NCBI GenBank assembly: GCA_947625705.1
Contig: CANQPG010000001.1
Span: 1-56,962 of the forward strand
Direction: 5' to 3'
Origin: an uncultured Peptococcaceae bacterium
GTDB taxonomy: Bacteria > Bacillota > Dehalobacteriia > UBA4068 > UBA4997
DNA: 56,962 nt
Below are positions 1 through 10,352 of the stretch, in pieces. The notes under the pieces were generated by a model. It was not told where the DNA came from, ran no database searches, and saw only the letters and a list, made by a program, of their open reading frames with translations. Numbering within the stretch: the stretch's first letter is position 1; every line of letters starts with the position of its first letter. The position numbers and the translations under genes were made by a program.

Positions 1-1
1 G

Positions 2-1444
<1,443 letters not shown>

Positions 1445-1464
1445 GAGAGGAGGAGCGATCAACC

Positions 1465-4065
1465 ATGAGTGAGATTTACAACAGCGGCAACATCAAGCGC
1501 AGCGAGATCAGCCACGAAATGCGCTCCGCCTATCTGCGGTATTCGATGAGCGTGATCGTGGGGCGCGCGCTCCCCGATGTGCGCGACGGCTTAAAGCCGG
1601 TGCACCGCCGTATTCTTTATGCGATGTACGAGCAGGGCGTGACGCCCGACAAGCCGTATAAAAAATCCGCCCGTTCCGTCGGCGATATCATGGGTAAATA
1701 TCACCCGCACGGCGACTCGGCCATTTACGACTCGCTGGTGCGTATGGCGCAGGATTTCTCCATGCGCTATCCCTTTATCGACGGCCACGGCAACTTCGGC
1801 TCGATCGACGGCGACAGCGCCGCCGCTATGCGTTACACCGAGGCGCGTCTGCAAAAATTCGCGCTGGAGATGATGCGCGACATCGACAAGGACACCGTCG
1901 ATTTTATGCCCAACTATGACGGCGAGGAGCAGGAGCCGACGGTGCTGCCCGCGGTGGTGCCGAACCTGTTGGTGAACGGTTCCTCCGGTATCGCCGTCGG
2001 CATGGCCACCAATATACCCACGCACAACCTGACGGAGGTCTGCGACGGTATCTGCGCCCTGCTCGACAACCCGGAAATTGAAATTGACGAGCTGATGCAC
2101 TACATCAAAGGGCCGGACTTCCCCACCGCCGGGCTGATCCTCGGCACCGACGGCATTAAGGACGCCTACCGCACCGGGCGCGGCGCCATCAAAATGCGCG
2201 CCAAGACGCATATCGAGGTGACGGCGCGCGGCAAGCAGCGCATTGTGGTGACCGAGCTGCCCTATCAGGTGAACAAGGCGCGGCTGATCGAGAAAATTGC
2301 CCAGCTGGTGCGCGACAAGCAGATCGAGGGGATCACCGAGCTGCGCGACGAGACCAGCCGCGACGGCGTGCGCGTGGTCATCGAACTGAAATCCGACGCC
2401 GTGGCGCAGGTCATCTTGAACCGGCTTTACAAGCACACGCAGATGCAGGACACGTTCGGCGCCATCATGATCGCGCTGGTGGACGGCGAGCCGAAGCTTT
2501 TAAACCTGAAGCAGATTTTGGAATGTTACGTCAACCACCAGAAGCAGGTCGTCACCCGGCGCAGCCGCTTTGAGCTGGCGCGCGCCCAGGAACGCGCCCA
2601 CATTCTGGAGGGCTTGAAAATCGCCATCGACTACATCGACGAGGTGGTGGCCACGATCCGCAACGCCGCCAATCCCGAGGAGGCGCGCACCAAGCTGATG
2701 GAGCGCTTCGGCCTTTCGTTCAAGCAGGCCAGCGCGATTTTGGAAATGCGGCTGCGGGCTTTGACCGGCCTGGAGCACGGCAAGATCGACGCGGAATACG
2801 CCGAGCTGATCAAAACCATCGCCTATCTGGAGCAGGTGCTTTCCAGCGAGCGCATGGTGCTGGGCATTATCAAAGAGCAGCTTATCCAGCTGAAGAATAA
2901 ATTCGGCGATGACCGCCGCACCACCATTGTCGGCGACGAGGGCGAGATGAGCGACGAGGACTTGATCGCCGAGGAAGACATGGTTATTACCATCTCCCAC
3001 GCGGGCTACATCAAGCGGCTGAACCTGAACACCTATCGCCAGCAGCGGCGGGGCGGGCGCGGCGTCACCGGCATGACGACGCGCGACGAGGACTTTGTGG
3101 AGCAGATGTTTATCGCCTCCACCCACGATTATCTGCTGATCTTCACCAGCCGCGGGCGCTGCTTCCGCCTGAAAGTGCATGAGATACCCGAGGTGAGCCG
3201 CACGGCGCGCGGCTCGGCGCTTGTCAACCTGCTGGCGCTGGAGGGCGGCGAGAAGCTGCGCACCGTTATCCCGATCAAGAGCTTCGACCAGGGCGGCTAT
3301 CTGGTGATGGCCACCCGCGCCGGTATCGTGAAGAAAACGGCGCTGGATCAGTACCACAGCCGTAACAATGGCATTATCGCTCTTTCGCTGGACGATGACG
3401 ACGATTTGATCGCCGTTATGCTGACCGACGGCAATTCCGACCTGATGCTTTCCACCGCCGCCGGTCTGGTTATCCGCTTCAGCGAAACGGACGTGCGGCC
3501 GATGGGGCGCGTGGCGCGTGGCATGAAAGGCATTACGCTTAATGCGGGCGACGAGCTGGTGGCGATGACCAAGGCCGAGGAGATGAGCTATCTGATGGTC
3601 GTCTCCGAAAAGGGCTTCGGCAAGCGCACCCCGCTCTCCCTGGAGAATTACCGGCGGATCACCCGCGGCGGCAAGGGCGTCCATACGCTGCGCTGCAATG
3701 AGAAGACCGGCCGCTTGGTGGCCGCGATGAATGTGAAAGACGGCGACGAGCTGATGCTGATCACCAAGGGCGGCATCATTATCCGCATCAACACCAGCGA
3801 CGTTTCCGAACAGGGTCGCATGACGCAGGGCGTGACGCTGATCAATCTGGGCGAGGACGACCAGGTGATGGACGTGGCGCGCGTGATGACCAAGGAGGAG
3901 GAGCCGGACAGCGCGAAAAACGCCGCCCAGCAGGTACCGGACGACTCCGTGGCTCCCGCGCAGCTTGGCTTAAAGCAGGAGATCGACGATACGGCGGAGG
4001 AAGCGCGCCAGATCTCGCTGCTGCTGGAACGCGCCGAGGCCGACCAGAAAGATAAAGACAAATAA
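1465..4065 (+). CDS. gyrA: DNA gyrase subunit A
   Basis: 866 residues, full length. It is the breakage-reunion subunit of gyrase. The catalytic tyrosine is Tyr124 in the RYTEAR motif, preceded by the quinolone-resistance region ([14 protein letters not shown]). The C-terminal beta-pinwheel contains the GyrA box QQRRGGRG at about residues 527-534, which distinguishes gyrase from ParC. The last ~50 residues are an acidic, charged tail. The ATG is preceded by GGAGGAG. The gene is coupled to gyrB and ends at a bidirectional terminator (4082-4113). gyrB-gyrA adjacency is typical of the origin-proximal dnaA-dnaN-recF-gyrBA order in Bacillota, so the window probably begins near oriC (inference). Confidence 0.98.
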   Translation: MSEIYNSGNIKRSEISHEMRSAYLRYSMSVIVGRALPDVRDGLKPVHRRILYAMYEQGVTPDKPYKKSARSVGDIMGKYHPHGDSAIYDSLVRMAQDFSMRYPFIDGHGNFGSIDGDSAAAMRYTEARLQKFALEMMRDIDKDTVDFMPNYDGEEQEPTVLPAVVPNLLVNGSSGIAVGMATNIPTHNLTEVCDGICALLDNPEIEIDELMHYIKGPDFPTAGLILGTDGIKDAYRTGRGAIKMRAKTHIEVTARGKQRIVVTELPYQVNKARLIEKIAQLVRDKQIEGITELRDETSRDGVRVVIELKSDAVAQVILNRLYKHTQMQDTFGAIMIALVDGEPKLLNLKQILECYVNHQKQVVTRRSRFELARAQERAHILEGLKIAIDYIDEVVATIRNAANPEEARTKLMERFGLSFKQASAILEMRLRALTGLEHGKIDAEYAELIKTIAYLEQVLSSERMVLGIIKEQLIQLKNKFGDDRRTTIVGDEGEMSDEDLIAEEDMVITISHAGYIKRLNLNTYRQQRRGGRGVTGMTTRDEDFVEQMFIASTHDYLLIFTSRGRCFRLKVHEIPEVSRTARGSALVNLLALEGGEKLRTVIPIKSFDQGGYLVMATRAGIVKKTALDQYHSRNNGIIALSLDDDDDLIAVMLTDGNSDLMLSTAAGLVIRFSETDVRPMGRVARGMKGITLNAGDELVAMTKAEEMSYLMVVSEKGFGKRTPLSLENYRRITRGGKGVHTLRCNEKTGRLVAAMNVKDGDELMLITKGGIIIRINTSDVSEQGRMTQGVTLINLGEDDQVMDVARVMTKEEEPDSAKNAAQQVPDDSVAPAQLGLKQEIDDTAEEARQISLLLERAEADQKDKDK

Positions 4066-4081
4066 TTTGACTGCACAATAT

Positions 4082-4113
4082 AAAAGAGACATACCGCCTG
4101 GTATGTCTCTTTT
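4082..4113. terminator. bidirectional intrinsic terminator between gyrA and the HAD phosphatase gene
   Basis: A 14-bp perfect stem (AAAAGAGACATACC and its complement) closes on the loop GCCT, with a T run on the plus side and an A run on the other. It serves gyrA (+) and the convergent riboflavin operon (-). Confidence 0.9.
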
Positions 4114-4128
4114 TGGTTCGTTTGCAGT

Positions 4129-4785
4129 TTAGGCGCGGGCAATTTCGGCCACCAGCGCCGGTATCTCCTGCACGTCATGGGCGATATATGAGGCTTCGCT
4201 CAATTCGTCCGCCGTGCCGTAGCCATAAGCGCAGCCGATAGCGGGCAAATTATGCGCCGCCGCCACCGCCATATCATGCCGCCGGTCGCCGATCATCACA
4301 TAATCGCCGGGGTAAGCCGCCGCAATTTGCGGGAAAATTTCGGCCTTGGTCAGCCAGCCGCAGGCCTCCGCGCAGTAACAGGCGGTGAAATAATCGTCCA
4401 AATGAAACGCCGCCCGGTGTGCCGCCAGATATGCCCGCTTGCAGTTGCTGAGCAGGAACAGCCGGTGCCCCGCCGCCTTAAGGTCACGCAGCACTTCCGC
4501 CGCGCCGGGATAAAGCCGCGCCTGCCCGGCCTTGATGGCCGCCACCATGCCCTCGCCCACCGTTTGGCTGGCGCTCTGCTGCTGCTCCTCCGCCAGATCG
4601 GGCGCAAAGGTATGCCACATTTCCGGTGCGGGCAAGCCCAGCCAGCTGCCGATCTCGGCGTCCGTTGCCGTAAGCGGCGGCAGCAGCCCCTCGCGCTCAA
4701 GCTCCGCACAGGCGGCGCGGAACGCCGGGGCGTAGATCAGCAGGCAGTTATGCAGCGTGCCGTCGTAATCAAACAGCAGGTTCAT
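4129..4785 (-). CDS. HAD-superfamily hydrolase, phosphoglycolate-phosphatase-like
   Basis: 218 residues from the ATG at 4785. The four HAD motifs are visible: DYDGT at residues 6-10 (nucleophile Asp6, acid/base Asp8), the Ser of LLSNC, the Lys of TKAEIF and GDRRHD near the C-terminus. A helical cap is inserted after motif I. The start overlaps the ribH stop by ATGA, so it is the last, translationally coupled gene of the riboflavin operon. Known riboflavin pathways need a HAD phosphatase to dephosphorylate 5-amino-6-ribitylamino-uracil 5'-phosphate before the RibH step. Position and family make this a good candidate for that enzyme, but this is inference; a general phosphoglycolate or sugar-phosphate phosphatase cannot be excluded. 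Confidence 0.85.
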   Translation of the reverse strand: MNLLFDYDGTLHNCLLIYAPAFRAACAELEREGLLPPLTATDAEIGSWLGLPAPEMWHTFAPDLAEEQQQSASQTVGEGMVAAIKAGQARLYPGAAEVLRDLKAAGHRLFLLSNCKRAYLAAHRAAFHLDDYFTACYCAEACGWLTKAEIFPQIAAAYPGDYVMIGDRRHDMAVAAAHNLPAIGCAYGYGTADELSEASYIAHDVQEIPALVAEIARA

Positions 4786-5258
4786 CGGGCGGCCTCGATA
4801 TCGTGCAGCAGGTTGACCATTTCCAGCGCCGAAAGGGCGCAATCATAGCCCTTGTTGCCCACCTTGGTGCCCGCGCGCTCGATCGCCTGCTCGATATTCT
4901 CGCAGGTCAAAACGCCGAACAGCACGGGGAGGCCGCTTGCCAGCCCCACCTGGGCGATACCTTTCGAGACCTCGGCGCAGACGTACTCATAATGCCCGGT
5001 GTTGCCGCGGATCACCGCGCCCAGGCAGATGATGGCGGCATAGCGCCCGGTCTGCGCCATTTTTTGGGCGGCCAGCGGTATCTCAAACGCGCCCGGCACC
5101 CAGGCCAGCTCGACGTCGTCCTCCGAGATACCGTGGCGGGTCAAGCCGTCCACCGCTCCGGAGATGAGCTTCGATGTGATAAACTCGTTGAAGCGCGCCG
5201 CCACAATGCCGATTTTCACCGGGCGCTGCGGCAGCAGATTGGCGGAAAATGTTTTCAT
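4782..5258 (-). CDS. ribH: 6,7-dimethyl-8-ribityllumazine synthase
   Basis: 158 residues, normal length. It condenses 5-amino-6-ribitylaminouracil with 3,4-dihydroxy-2-butanone 4-phosphate to give lumazine, the penultimate step of riboflavin synthesis. The family signatures are the N-terminal [12 protein letters not shown] and [14 protein letters not shown], containing the catalytic His. The ATG follows TAAGGAGGACTTAAC. It lies 17 bp after ribBA and overlaps the HAD gene by 4 bp, within the FMN-riboswitch-controlled operon. Confidence 0.98.
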   Translation of the reverse strand: MKTFSANLLPQRPVKIGIVAARFNEFITSKLISGAVDGLTRHGISEDDVELAWVPGAFEIPLAAQKMAQTGRYAAIICLGAVIRGNTGHYEYVCAEVSKGIAQVGLASGLPVLFGVLTCENIEQAIERAGTKVGNKGYDCALSALEMVNLLHDIEAAR

Positions 5259-5275
5259 GTTAAGTCCTCCTTATA

Positions 5276-6481
5276 TTAATAGTCCAAAATATGGCCCATT
5301 TTATCGCGTTTGGTTTCCAGATACTTCTTGTCGTAATCGGTGGCCTGCATTTGCAGCGGCACCCGCGAGAGTATTTCCAGCCCGAAATCGGCCAGCTGAT
5401 ACACCTTGTCGGGGTTGTTGGTAAGCAGGCGCATGGTTTTGACGCCCAGATCGCGCAAAATCTGTGCCCCGATGTAATACTCCCGCTGATCCGGCTGAAA
5501 GCCCAGCGCCAGATTGGCGGCCACGGTGTCCAGACCCTGCTCTTGCAGCTCATACGCCTTAAGCTTGTTGATCAAGCCGATACCGCGCCCCTCCTGCCGC
5601 ATATACAGCAGCACGCCGCGCCCCTCGCGCTCAATCTGCGTCATCGCGGCGGCAAACTGCTGGCCGCAGTCGCAGCGCAGCGACCCAAACGTATCGCCCG
5701 TCAGGCACTCGGAATGTACGCGGCAGAGCAAATTCTGCCCGTCGCCGATATCGCCCTTTACCAGCGCCACATGATGTTCGCCGTTCAGGCGGTTCACATA
5801 GCCATAGGCGACAAAATCGCCGTATCTGGTCGGCATCTGCGCCCGCGCCACCCGCTCCACCAGCACCTCATGGCGTTTGCGGTAATTTTGCAGATCGTGT
5901 ATCGTGATGAACTTCAGACCGTGCCGCTTGGCCATTTCAGCCAGCTCCGGGGCGCGCATCATCTCGCCGTCTGCCCGCATGACCTCACAGCAGAGGCCGC
6001 ATTGCACGAGCCCCGCCAGCCGCAGCAGATCCACCGTGGCCTCGGTATGCCCGGCGCGCTCCAACACGCCGCCAGACCTAGCCACCAGCGGGAACATATG
6101 CCCCGGCCGGCGAAAATCCTCCGGCCGGCTCGCGGGGTCGGCACATTGGCGTGCCGTCAGCCCGCGCTCCACCGCCGAAATGCCGGTAGTCGTCTCGATA
6201 TGGTCGATGGAAACGGTGAACGCCGTTTCGTGGTTGTCGGTGTTGTGGCTCACCATCTGCGGCAGGCCCAGGCGTTCGGCCTCCGCCGCGGCGATCGGCA
6301 TACAGATCAGGCCGCGCCCCTCCGCCGCCATAAAATTGACGTTTTCGGTGGTGGCAAACTGCGCCGCGCAGATGAGATCGCCCTCGTTTTCGCGCGCCGG
6401 GTCGTCCGTCACCAAAATCAGCTCGCCCCTTTGCAGCGCGGCCAGCGCTTCTTCCACCGTGTTATAAGCAATATGCCCCAT
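5276..6481 (-). CDS. ribBA: bifunctional 3,4-dihydroxy-2-butanone 4-phosphate synthase / GTP cyclohydrolase II
   Basis: 401 residues from the ATG at 6481, chosen because AGGAGG sits 5 nt upstream; an in-frame upstream start adds 8 residues but has no ribosome site. The N-terminal half is RibB ([11 protein letters not shown], then the [13 protein letters not shown] region) and makes DHBP from ribulose 5-phosphate. The C-terminal half is RibA (GTP cyclohydrolase II), with the zinc cysteines in [16 protein letters not shown] and the RQEGRGIGL substrate loop. Both feed the two branches that RibH joins. It is the third gene of the riboflavin operon. Confidence 0.98.
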   Translation of the reverse strand: MGHIAYNTVEEALAALQRGELILVTDDPARENEGDLICAAQFATTENVNFMAAEGRGLICMPIAAAEAERLGLPQMVSHNTDNHETAFTVSIDHIETTTGISAVERGLTARQCADPASRPEDFRRPGHMFPLVARSGGVLERAGHTEATVDLLRLAGLVQCGLCCEVMRADGEMMRAPELAEMAKRHGLKFITIHDLQNYRKRHEVLVERVARAQMPTRYGDFVAYGYVNRLNGEHHVALVKGDIGDGQNLLCRVHSECLTGDTFGSLRCDCGQQFAAAMTQIEREGRGVLLYMRQEGRGIGLINKLKAYELQEQGLDTVAANLALGFQPDQREYYIGAQILRDLGVKTMRLLTNNPDKVYQLADFGLEILSRVPLQMQATDYDKKYLETKRDKMGHILDY

Positions 6482-6501
6482 ATTGCCCTCCTTTTGCTGT
6501 A

Positions 6502-7143
6502 TCAAAAACCGTGTTCGCGCAGAAACTCCCGCGTCAGACCCGACTGCGGCATTGCCTGCGGCGCCAGCAGTTTTTCCACATATTTGGCCAGTATATCACA
6601 TTCCAGGTTCACGCTGTCGCCCGCCCGGCGTTCAGTAAGCGTCGTGGCCGCCGCCGTGTGCGGGATAACCGAGACCGCAAAGCCCGCCGCATTGACCCGC
6701 GCCACCGTCAGGCTGATACCGTCCACGGCGATCGAGCCTTTCTCCACCACGTAGCGCAGCAGCTGCGGCGCGGCGGCTATTTCATACCAGATGGCGTTAT
6801 CGTCCCGCCGCGTCGCCTGCACCCGCCCCACGCCGTCAATATGCCCGGAGACGATGTGCCCGCCAAAACGCCCGTTCGCGGCAAGCGCCCGCTCCAGATT
6901 GACCCGGCCACCCGGGGCAAGCGCGCCCAGATTGCTGCGCGAGAGCGTTTCCGGCATGACGTCGGCGGCAAAGCCGCCGGAAGTAAGCTCCGTCACCGTC
7001 AGGCAGACGCCGTTTACGGCCACACTGTCGCCGATATTCAAGTCCGCCGTCACCGTGTTCGCGGCAATTTGCAGAACGGCGGAACGCGCCCCGCGGCGCA
7101 CCGCCTGCACACGGCCAACCTCCTCAATTATCCCGGTGAACAT
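6502..7143 (-). CDS. ribE: riboflavin synthase, alpha subunit type
   Basis: 213 residues. It dismutates two molecules of 6,7-dimethyl-8-ribityllumazine to riboflavin. It opens with the diagnostic [12 protein letters not shown] and contains two lumazine-binding barrel repeats (about residues 1-95 and 96-190), the second again carrying [13 protein letters not shown]. The ATG is preceded by GGAGGTGGCGGGCG inside the end of ribD, giving a 20-bp overlap and probable translational coupling. Also called ribC in some genomes. Confidence 0.97.
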   Translation of the reverse strand: MFTGIIEEVGRVQAVRRGARSAVLQIAANTVTADLNIGDSVAVNGVCLTVTELTSGGFAADVMPETLSRSNLGALAPGGRVNLERALAANGRFGGHIVSGHIDGVGRVQATRRDDNAIWYEIAAAPQLLRYVVEKGSIAVDGISLTVARVNAAGFAVSVIPHTAAATTLTERRAGDSVNLECDILAKYVEKLLAPQAMPQSGLTREFLREHGF

Positions 7144-8239
7144 CGCCCGCCACCTCCGCTTCGATTAGAAAGTCATCGCCGATTTGGCTGATCACGGGGT
7201 CACGCAAGCGCATCCCCGCCGCAGGATTGGGAAACCCCGCGCCGCCCAGCGGGCTTTTGGCGTTTGCCCCCGCCAGCAGCAGCGGCGCGATATACGCCTG
7301 AACCCGCTGCACCAGCCCGGCCTTAAGCATTGACCACGCCAGCTCCGCGCCGCCCTCCAGCAGCAGCGTATCAATTTCCGCCGCCGCGAGCTTCTGCATT
7401 AAAAGCGTCAAATCGGGGTGGCCGTCCGCGCCGGGCGGCAGCTGCCACACCCGGCAGCCGGCGCTCTCATAGGCCGCGATTTTGGCGTCATCTTGGCAGC
7501 AGGTGGCAAACAGCGTCGGCGTTTCCCTGGCCGTGCGCACCACGTTGGCGGAAATAGAGGTGCTCAGGTTGGTGTCGCAGATGACCCGGAGCGGCGAGGG
7601 CTCGCCGGGAATACGGCAGGTAAGCCGCGGATCGTCCGCCTGCACCGTGCCGCGCCCCACCATGATGGCCTTATGACGTGCGCGCTCCTGCTGCACGTGG
7701 GCGCGCGCCGCCTCGCCGGTTATCCACTTGGATTTGCCGGTATAGGCCGCGATCTTGCCGTCCAGCGTCATCGCGTATTTCAGCGTAACGTATGGCATGC
7801 CGCGGCTGATGTAGTGCATGAACACGCGGTTCAGCGCCCGGCACTCTGCCGCCAGCACGTTTTCGGTAACTTCTATGCCCGCGTCGCGCAGTATCCTGAT
7901 ACCCCGCCCCGCCACCTTGGGGTTGGGGTCGCCGCAGCCCACCACCACGCGGCCGATTTGCGCCGCGATCACCGCCTCCACACAAGGCGGCTGATGGCCG
8001 TGGTGGCAGCAAGGCTCCAGCGTCACGTACATCGTCGCCCCGGCGGGGTCTTCGGTGCAGGCGAGGAGAGCGTTGCGCTCTGCATGCGGCTCGCCGAAGC
8101 GTTGGTGATACCCCTCGCCGATGATTTGATCGCCGCGCACGATGACCGCGCCGACCATCGGGTTGGGAGAAGTGGCTCCCTCGCCCCGCTTGGCTAGCTC
8201 CAGCGCCCGGCGCATATAGAATTCGTCCTGGCTTGTCAC
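7124..8239 (-). CDS. ribD: bifunctional diaminohydroxyphosphoribosylaminopyrimidine deaminase / reductase
   Basis: 371 residues from a GTG at 8239. I chose it because GGAGG lies 8 nt upstream; a TTG at 8254 overlaps that ribosome site and is unlikely. The N-terminal cytidine-deaminase fold has HAERNAL and the zinc site PCCHHGHQPPC. The C-terminal half is the NADPH-dependent reductase (GKIAAYTGKSKWITG; LLLEGGAELAWSML). It carries out the second and third steps from GTP. It is the first gene of the rib operon, directly behind the FMN riboswitch and its terminator. Confidence 0.97.
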   Translation of the reverse strand: MTSQDEFYMRRALELAKRGEGATSPNPMVGAVIVRGDQIIGEGYHQRFGEPHAERNALLACTEDPAGATMYVTLEPCCHHGHQPPCVEAVIAAQIGRVVVGCGDPNPKVAGRGIRILRDAGIEVTENVLAAECRALNRVFMHYISRGMPYVTLKYAMTLDGKIAAYTGKSKWITGEAARAHVQQERARHKAIMVGRGTVQADDPRLTCRIPGEPSPLRVICDTNLSTSISANVVRTARETPTLFATCCQDDAKIAAYESAGCRVWQLPPGADGHPDLTLLMQKLAAAEIDTLLLEGGAELAWSMLKAGLVQRVQAYIAPLLLAGANAKSPLGGAGFPNPAAGMRLRDPVISQIGDDFLIEAEVAGDVHRDN

Positions 8240-8256
8240 ACGCCACACCTCCAATC

Positions 8257-8286
8257 AAAAAGCCCCAAGGCCAAACGCCCCGGGGC
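8257..8286 (-). terminator. riboswitch-controlled terminator in the rib leader
   Basis: On the minus strand a 10-bp stem (GCCCCGGGGC with GCCTTGGGGC, two G-U pairs) and the 5-nt loop GTTTG are followed by TTTTT. It lies between the FMN aptamer and the ribD ribosome site, the position expected for an FMN-induced transcription terminator. Confidence 0.88.
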
Positions 8287-8338
8287 AAAGGATACGCAAA
8301 CAAAGCGGCGGCAAAATGCCAAACCACCTGTGTCTCGC

Positions 8339-8447
8339 CGTATTCTTCCATCCAGACTGTACTGTCGGCTTCGGAATTGCACCGAATCATGCCTTGCGGC
8401 TCGTGGGCTATACCACCGGTCGGGAATTGCACCCTGCCCCGAATACG
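8339..8447 (-). promoter_or_regulatory. FMN riboswitch (RFN element)
   Basis: The minus strand reads GGGGCAGGGTGCAATTCCC, then ACCGG, then AGCCCACGAGCCGC, then GATTCGGTGCAATTCCG, then AGCCGACAGTACAGTC and TGGATGGAAGAATACG, the hallmark RFN sequence blocks in order. The P1 stem pairs CGTATTC (8447-8441) with GAATACG (8345-8339). Binding of FMN is expected to favour the downstream terminator at 8257-8286 and switch off ribD-ribE-ribBA-ribH-HAD. Confidence 0.97.
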
Positions 8448-8465
8448 TTATGTAACTGTACATAT

Positions 8466-8494
8466 AGTATAAACCGAATCGGCTCGGCTGTCAA
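8466..8494 (-). promoter_or_regulatory. sigma-A promoter of the riboflavin operon
   Basis: TTGACA (8494-8489), 17-bp spacer, TATACT (8471-8466) on the minus strand, about 20 nt upstream of the FMN aptamer. The TGA inside TTGACA is the stop codon of mtnN. Confidence 0.85.
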
Positions 8495-9186
8495 GCGTCA
8501 ATCGCCGCTGCCAGCCGCCGTAAGAAGCCGGACGCCCGCGCCGCCGCCAAGTCGAGGTTTTCGTCGAAGCTCTCTGCCGCCTTCTGCCCTGCAATGTCCG
8601 ACATTGAGCGCACATTCAGAAACGGCACGCCGCACTGATAGGACGCCTCGGCGATCGCCGCGCCCTCCATGTCCGAAGCATAAGCCTCGGGAAACGCCGC
8701 CATGATCCCCGCCACCCGCGCCGGGTCGCTCATAAAGGAATCGGAGGTCAAAATCGGCCCAAACGCCACCCGCCCGGCAAATTCCGCCGCCGCGGCCAGG
8801 CTTCGCGCCGCCGCCAAAAGTTTTTCGTCGCCCGGATAGCTGGGCGGCATCTGCGGCACCTGCCCCAGCCGGTAATTAAAACAAGTCGCGTCCACATCGC
8901 TGTAAAGCGTCTCGGTGCCGACCACCACGTCCCCCACCCTAACGTGGGGCGCAAAGCCGCCCGCCGAGCCGATATTGATCAATGCGCTCGGGTGAAAGCG
9001 CTCGATCACAATGGCCGCCGCCGCCGCCGCGTTGGCCTTGCCGATACCCGTCTGCACCAGCAGCAGCGGTTTATCCCCCGCCGTCTGCCGCACCTTCACC
9101 ACCTTGTTCGCATAAACCTCCGTACAGGCCAGCTCCCCCAAAAGGGGCGCCAGCTCCTCCGCCATCGCGGCCAAAACTGCAATCAT
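8491..9186 (-). CDS. mtnN: 5'-methylthioadenosine/S-adenosylhomocysteine nucleosidase
   Basis: 231 residues, usual length. It hydrolyses MTA and SAH to adenine plus methylthioribose or S-ribosylhomocysteine, for methionine and SAM recycling. It has the typical MIAVLAAMAEEL start, the purine-nucleoside phosphorylase fold glycine motif (INIGSAGGFAPHVRVGDVVV), the substrate motif SDMEGAAIAEASYQCGVPFLNVRSMSD with the catalytic Glu, and the Asp of SDIAG. The ATG has GGAGG 7 nt upstream. It stands alone upstream of the rib operon promoter. Confidence 0.97.
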   Translation of the reverse strand: MIAVLAAMAEELAPLLGELACTEVYANKVVKVRQTAGDKPLLLVQTGIGKANAAAAAAIVIERFHPSALINIGSAGGFAPHVRVGDVVVGTETLYSDVDATCFNYRLGQVPQMPPSYPGDEKLLAAARSLAAAAEFAGRVAFGPILTSDSFMSDPARVAGIMAAFPEAYASDMEGAAIAEASYQCGVPFLNVRSMSDIAGQKAAESFDENLDLAAARASGFLRRLAAAIDA

Positions 9187-9297
9187 TTTTCGCCCTCCGT
9201 TCCATCGCGTTTGCCGGTTTAGTTAATTTTACACTTTTTCCGCCGCTTTTGCAACACCCCAGCCGTCCCGCCGCATATATTAGGCCGAGGTGATATT

Positions 9298-9738
9298 ATG
9301 TATATTCCAACTGAACGCTTAATTGCCGTGGCCTGCCTTGCCGGCGGCCCGGCCAACCCGGAGCTTTGCGGCGACGTCAAGTTCTACCAAACCGCGGGCG
9401 GCACACTGGTGGTGGCAGACGTCTATAACCTGCCGGCGGAGGGCGGCGTGTTTGCCCTGCACGTCCACGCGGGGGAAAGCTGCGAGGGTGAAGATTTTGC
9501 GGCAAGCGACGGGCATTTTAACCCCACCAATATGCCGCACCCCTATCATGCGGGCGATCTGCCGCCCCTGTTTGCCGCCCGCGGCCACGCGCTGCTGGCC
9601 GTGCTCACCGACCGCTTTACACCGGAGGAGGTGCTGGGGCGCACCGTTATCGTCCACGCCGGGGTGGACGATTTCACCAGCCAGCCCGCCGGCAACTCCG
9701 GCGCCAAAATCGCCTGCGGCGTTATCCGCGCCGTCTGA
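9298..9738 (+). CDS. sodC: Cu/Zn superoxide dismutase family protein, apparently cytosolic
   Basis: 146 residues. Expected copper ligands are His55, His57 (FALHVHAG), His73 (GHFNP) and His120 (VIVHAG). Zinc ligands are His73, His81, His84 and Asp87 (HPYHAGDLP). Cys62 and Cys140 can form the conserved disulfide. All ligands are therefore present although the zinc loop is short. There is no signal peptide, unlike the secreted SodC of Gram-negative bacteria. GAGGTG lies 6 nt before the ATG. It is a single-gene unit ended by the terminator at 9758-9791. In an anaerobe it may protect oxygen-sensitive enzymes (inference). Activity is not proven by the residues alone. Confidence 0.88.
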   Translation: MYIPTERLIAVACLAGGPANPELCGDVKFYQTAGGTLVVADVYNLPAEGGVFALHVHAGESCEGEDFAASDGHFNPTNMPHPYHAGDLPPLFAARGHALLAVLTDRFTPEEVLGRTVIVHAGVDDFTSQPAGNSGAKIACGVIRAV

Positions 9739-9757
9739 AGCGCCAAGCAAAGCGAAA

Positions 9758-9791
9758 GAAGCGGGGCAATCACCCCGCTTCCGTTTATTTG
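9758..9791 (+). terminator. intrinsic terminator after the sodC gene
   Basis: A 9-bp stem (GAAGCGGGG with CCCCGCTTC) and 6-nt loop are followed by CGTTTATTT. Confidence 0.8.
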
Positions 9792-9863
9792 CCGCGCCCA
9801 CGCAACTATACTTTAAAGCTTTAAGGATACTATAAACCATAAAATTACGGCAAATAATATCTT

Positions 9864-9930
9864 TAGTATATATCAACCAACAATAAAAATCAATAGTATA
9901 TTTATTGTCGGGTATAATATTTGTAGTATA
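9864..9930 (+). repeat. three TAGTATA direct repeats at exact 30-bp spacing in the XRE gene promoter
   Basis: TAGTATA occurs at 9864-9870, 9894-9900 and 9924-9930, start to start 30 bp each. A TATAAT hexamer at 9913-9918 lies between the second and third copies. This is a plausible operator array, possibly for the XRE protein encoded immediately downstream (autoregulation is inference). Confidence 0.6.
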
Positions 9931-9949
9931 GAAGCAAGGAGGTGGCGTA

Positions 9950-10288
9950 ATGTCACAAATCACCAAGGAGCTGGGCGAGCGGCTGCGGGCGCTGCGGCTG
10001 GCGGCGGGGCTGACGCAGGAAAAGCTGGCGGAGCGAGCGGACGTTCACGCCACCTATGTCGGCCAGCTGGAGCGCGGCGAAAAGAATGCCACGATCGAGA
10101 GCGTCTGCAAGCTGACGCGGGCATTGGGCGCTGATCCCTCGGCGCTTTTGGCTCACCTGCCGGGGGCGGCGGCCACCCAGCCAACGCCGGCGGAGGAGAT
10201 ATACCAGCTCATTCAGGGCTGCACCGAAGCCGAGCAGCGTGAACTGTTGCAGCTGCTGACCGCCATCGTCAAATTCAAGCGCGGCTGA
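9950..10288 (+). CDS. XRE-family helix-turn-helix transcriptional regulator
   Basis: 112 residues. The N-terminal HTH_3 domain (about residues 6-65) is ELGERLRALRLAAGLTQEKL, with recognition helix HATYVGQLERGEKNATIES. The C-terminal ~40 residues (EEIYQLIQGCTEAEQRELLQLLTAIVKF) look like a short oligomerisation helix pair, as in SinR/SlrR-type repressors. AAGGAGG lies 7 nt before the ATG. The 160-bp AT-rich upstream region carries three spaced TAGTATA repeats. Targets are unknown. Confidence 0.9.
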   Translation: MSQITKELGERLRALRLAAGLTQEKLAERADVHATYVGQLERGEKNATIESVCKLTRALGADPSALLAHLPGAAATQPTPAEEIYQLIQGCTEAEQRELLQLLTAIVKFKRG

Positions 10289-10307
10289 GGCATAAATTGG
10301 CAAAAAG

Positions 10308-10352
10308 AATAACCGCTCACCAACCAAGGTGTGCGGTTATTTTTTAATTTTT
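10308..10352. terminator. bidirectional terminator between XRE gene and pyrB
   Basis: AATAACCGC pairs with GCGGTTATT, extended by CACC/GGTG around the loop AACCAA, followed by TTTTTTAATTTTTTT. The opposite strand has TTATTCTTTTTG after the same stem, so it can also end pyrB. Confidence 0.85.
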
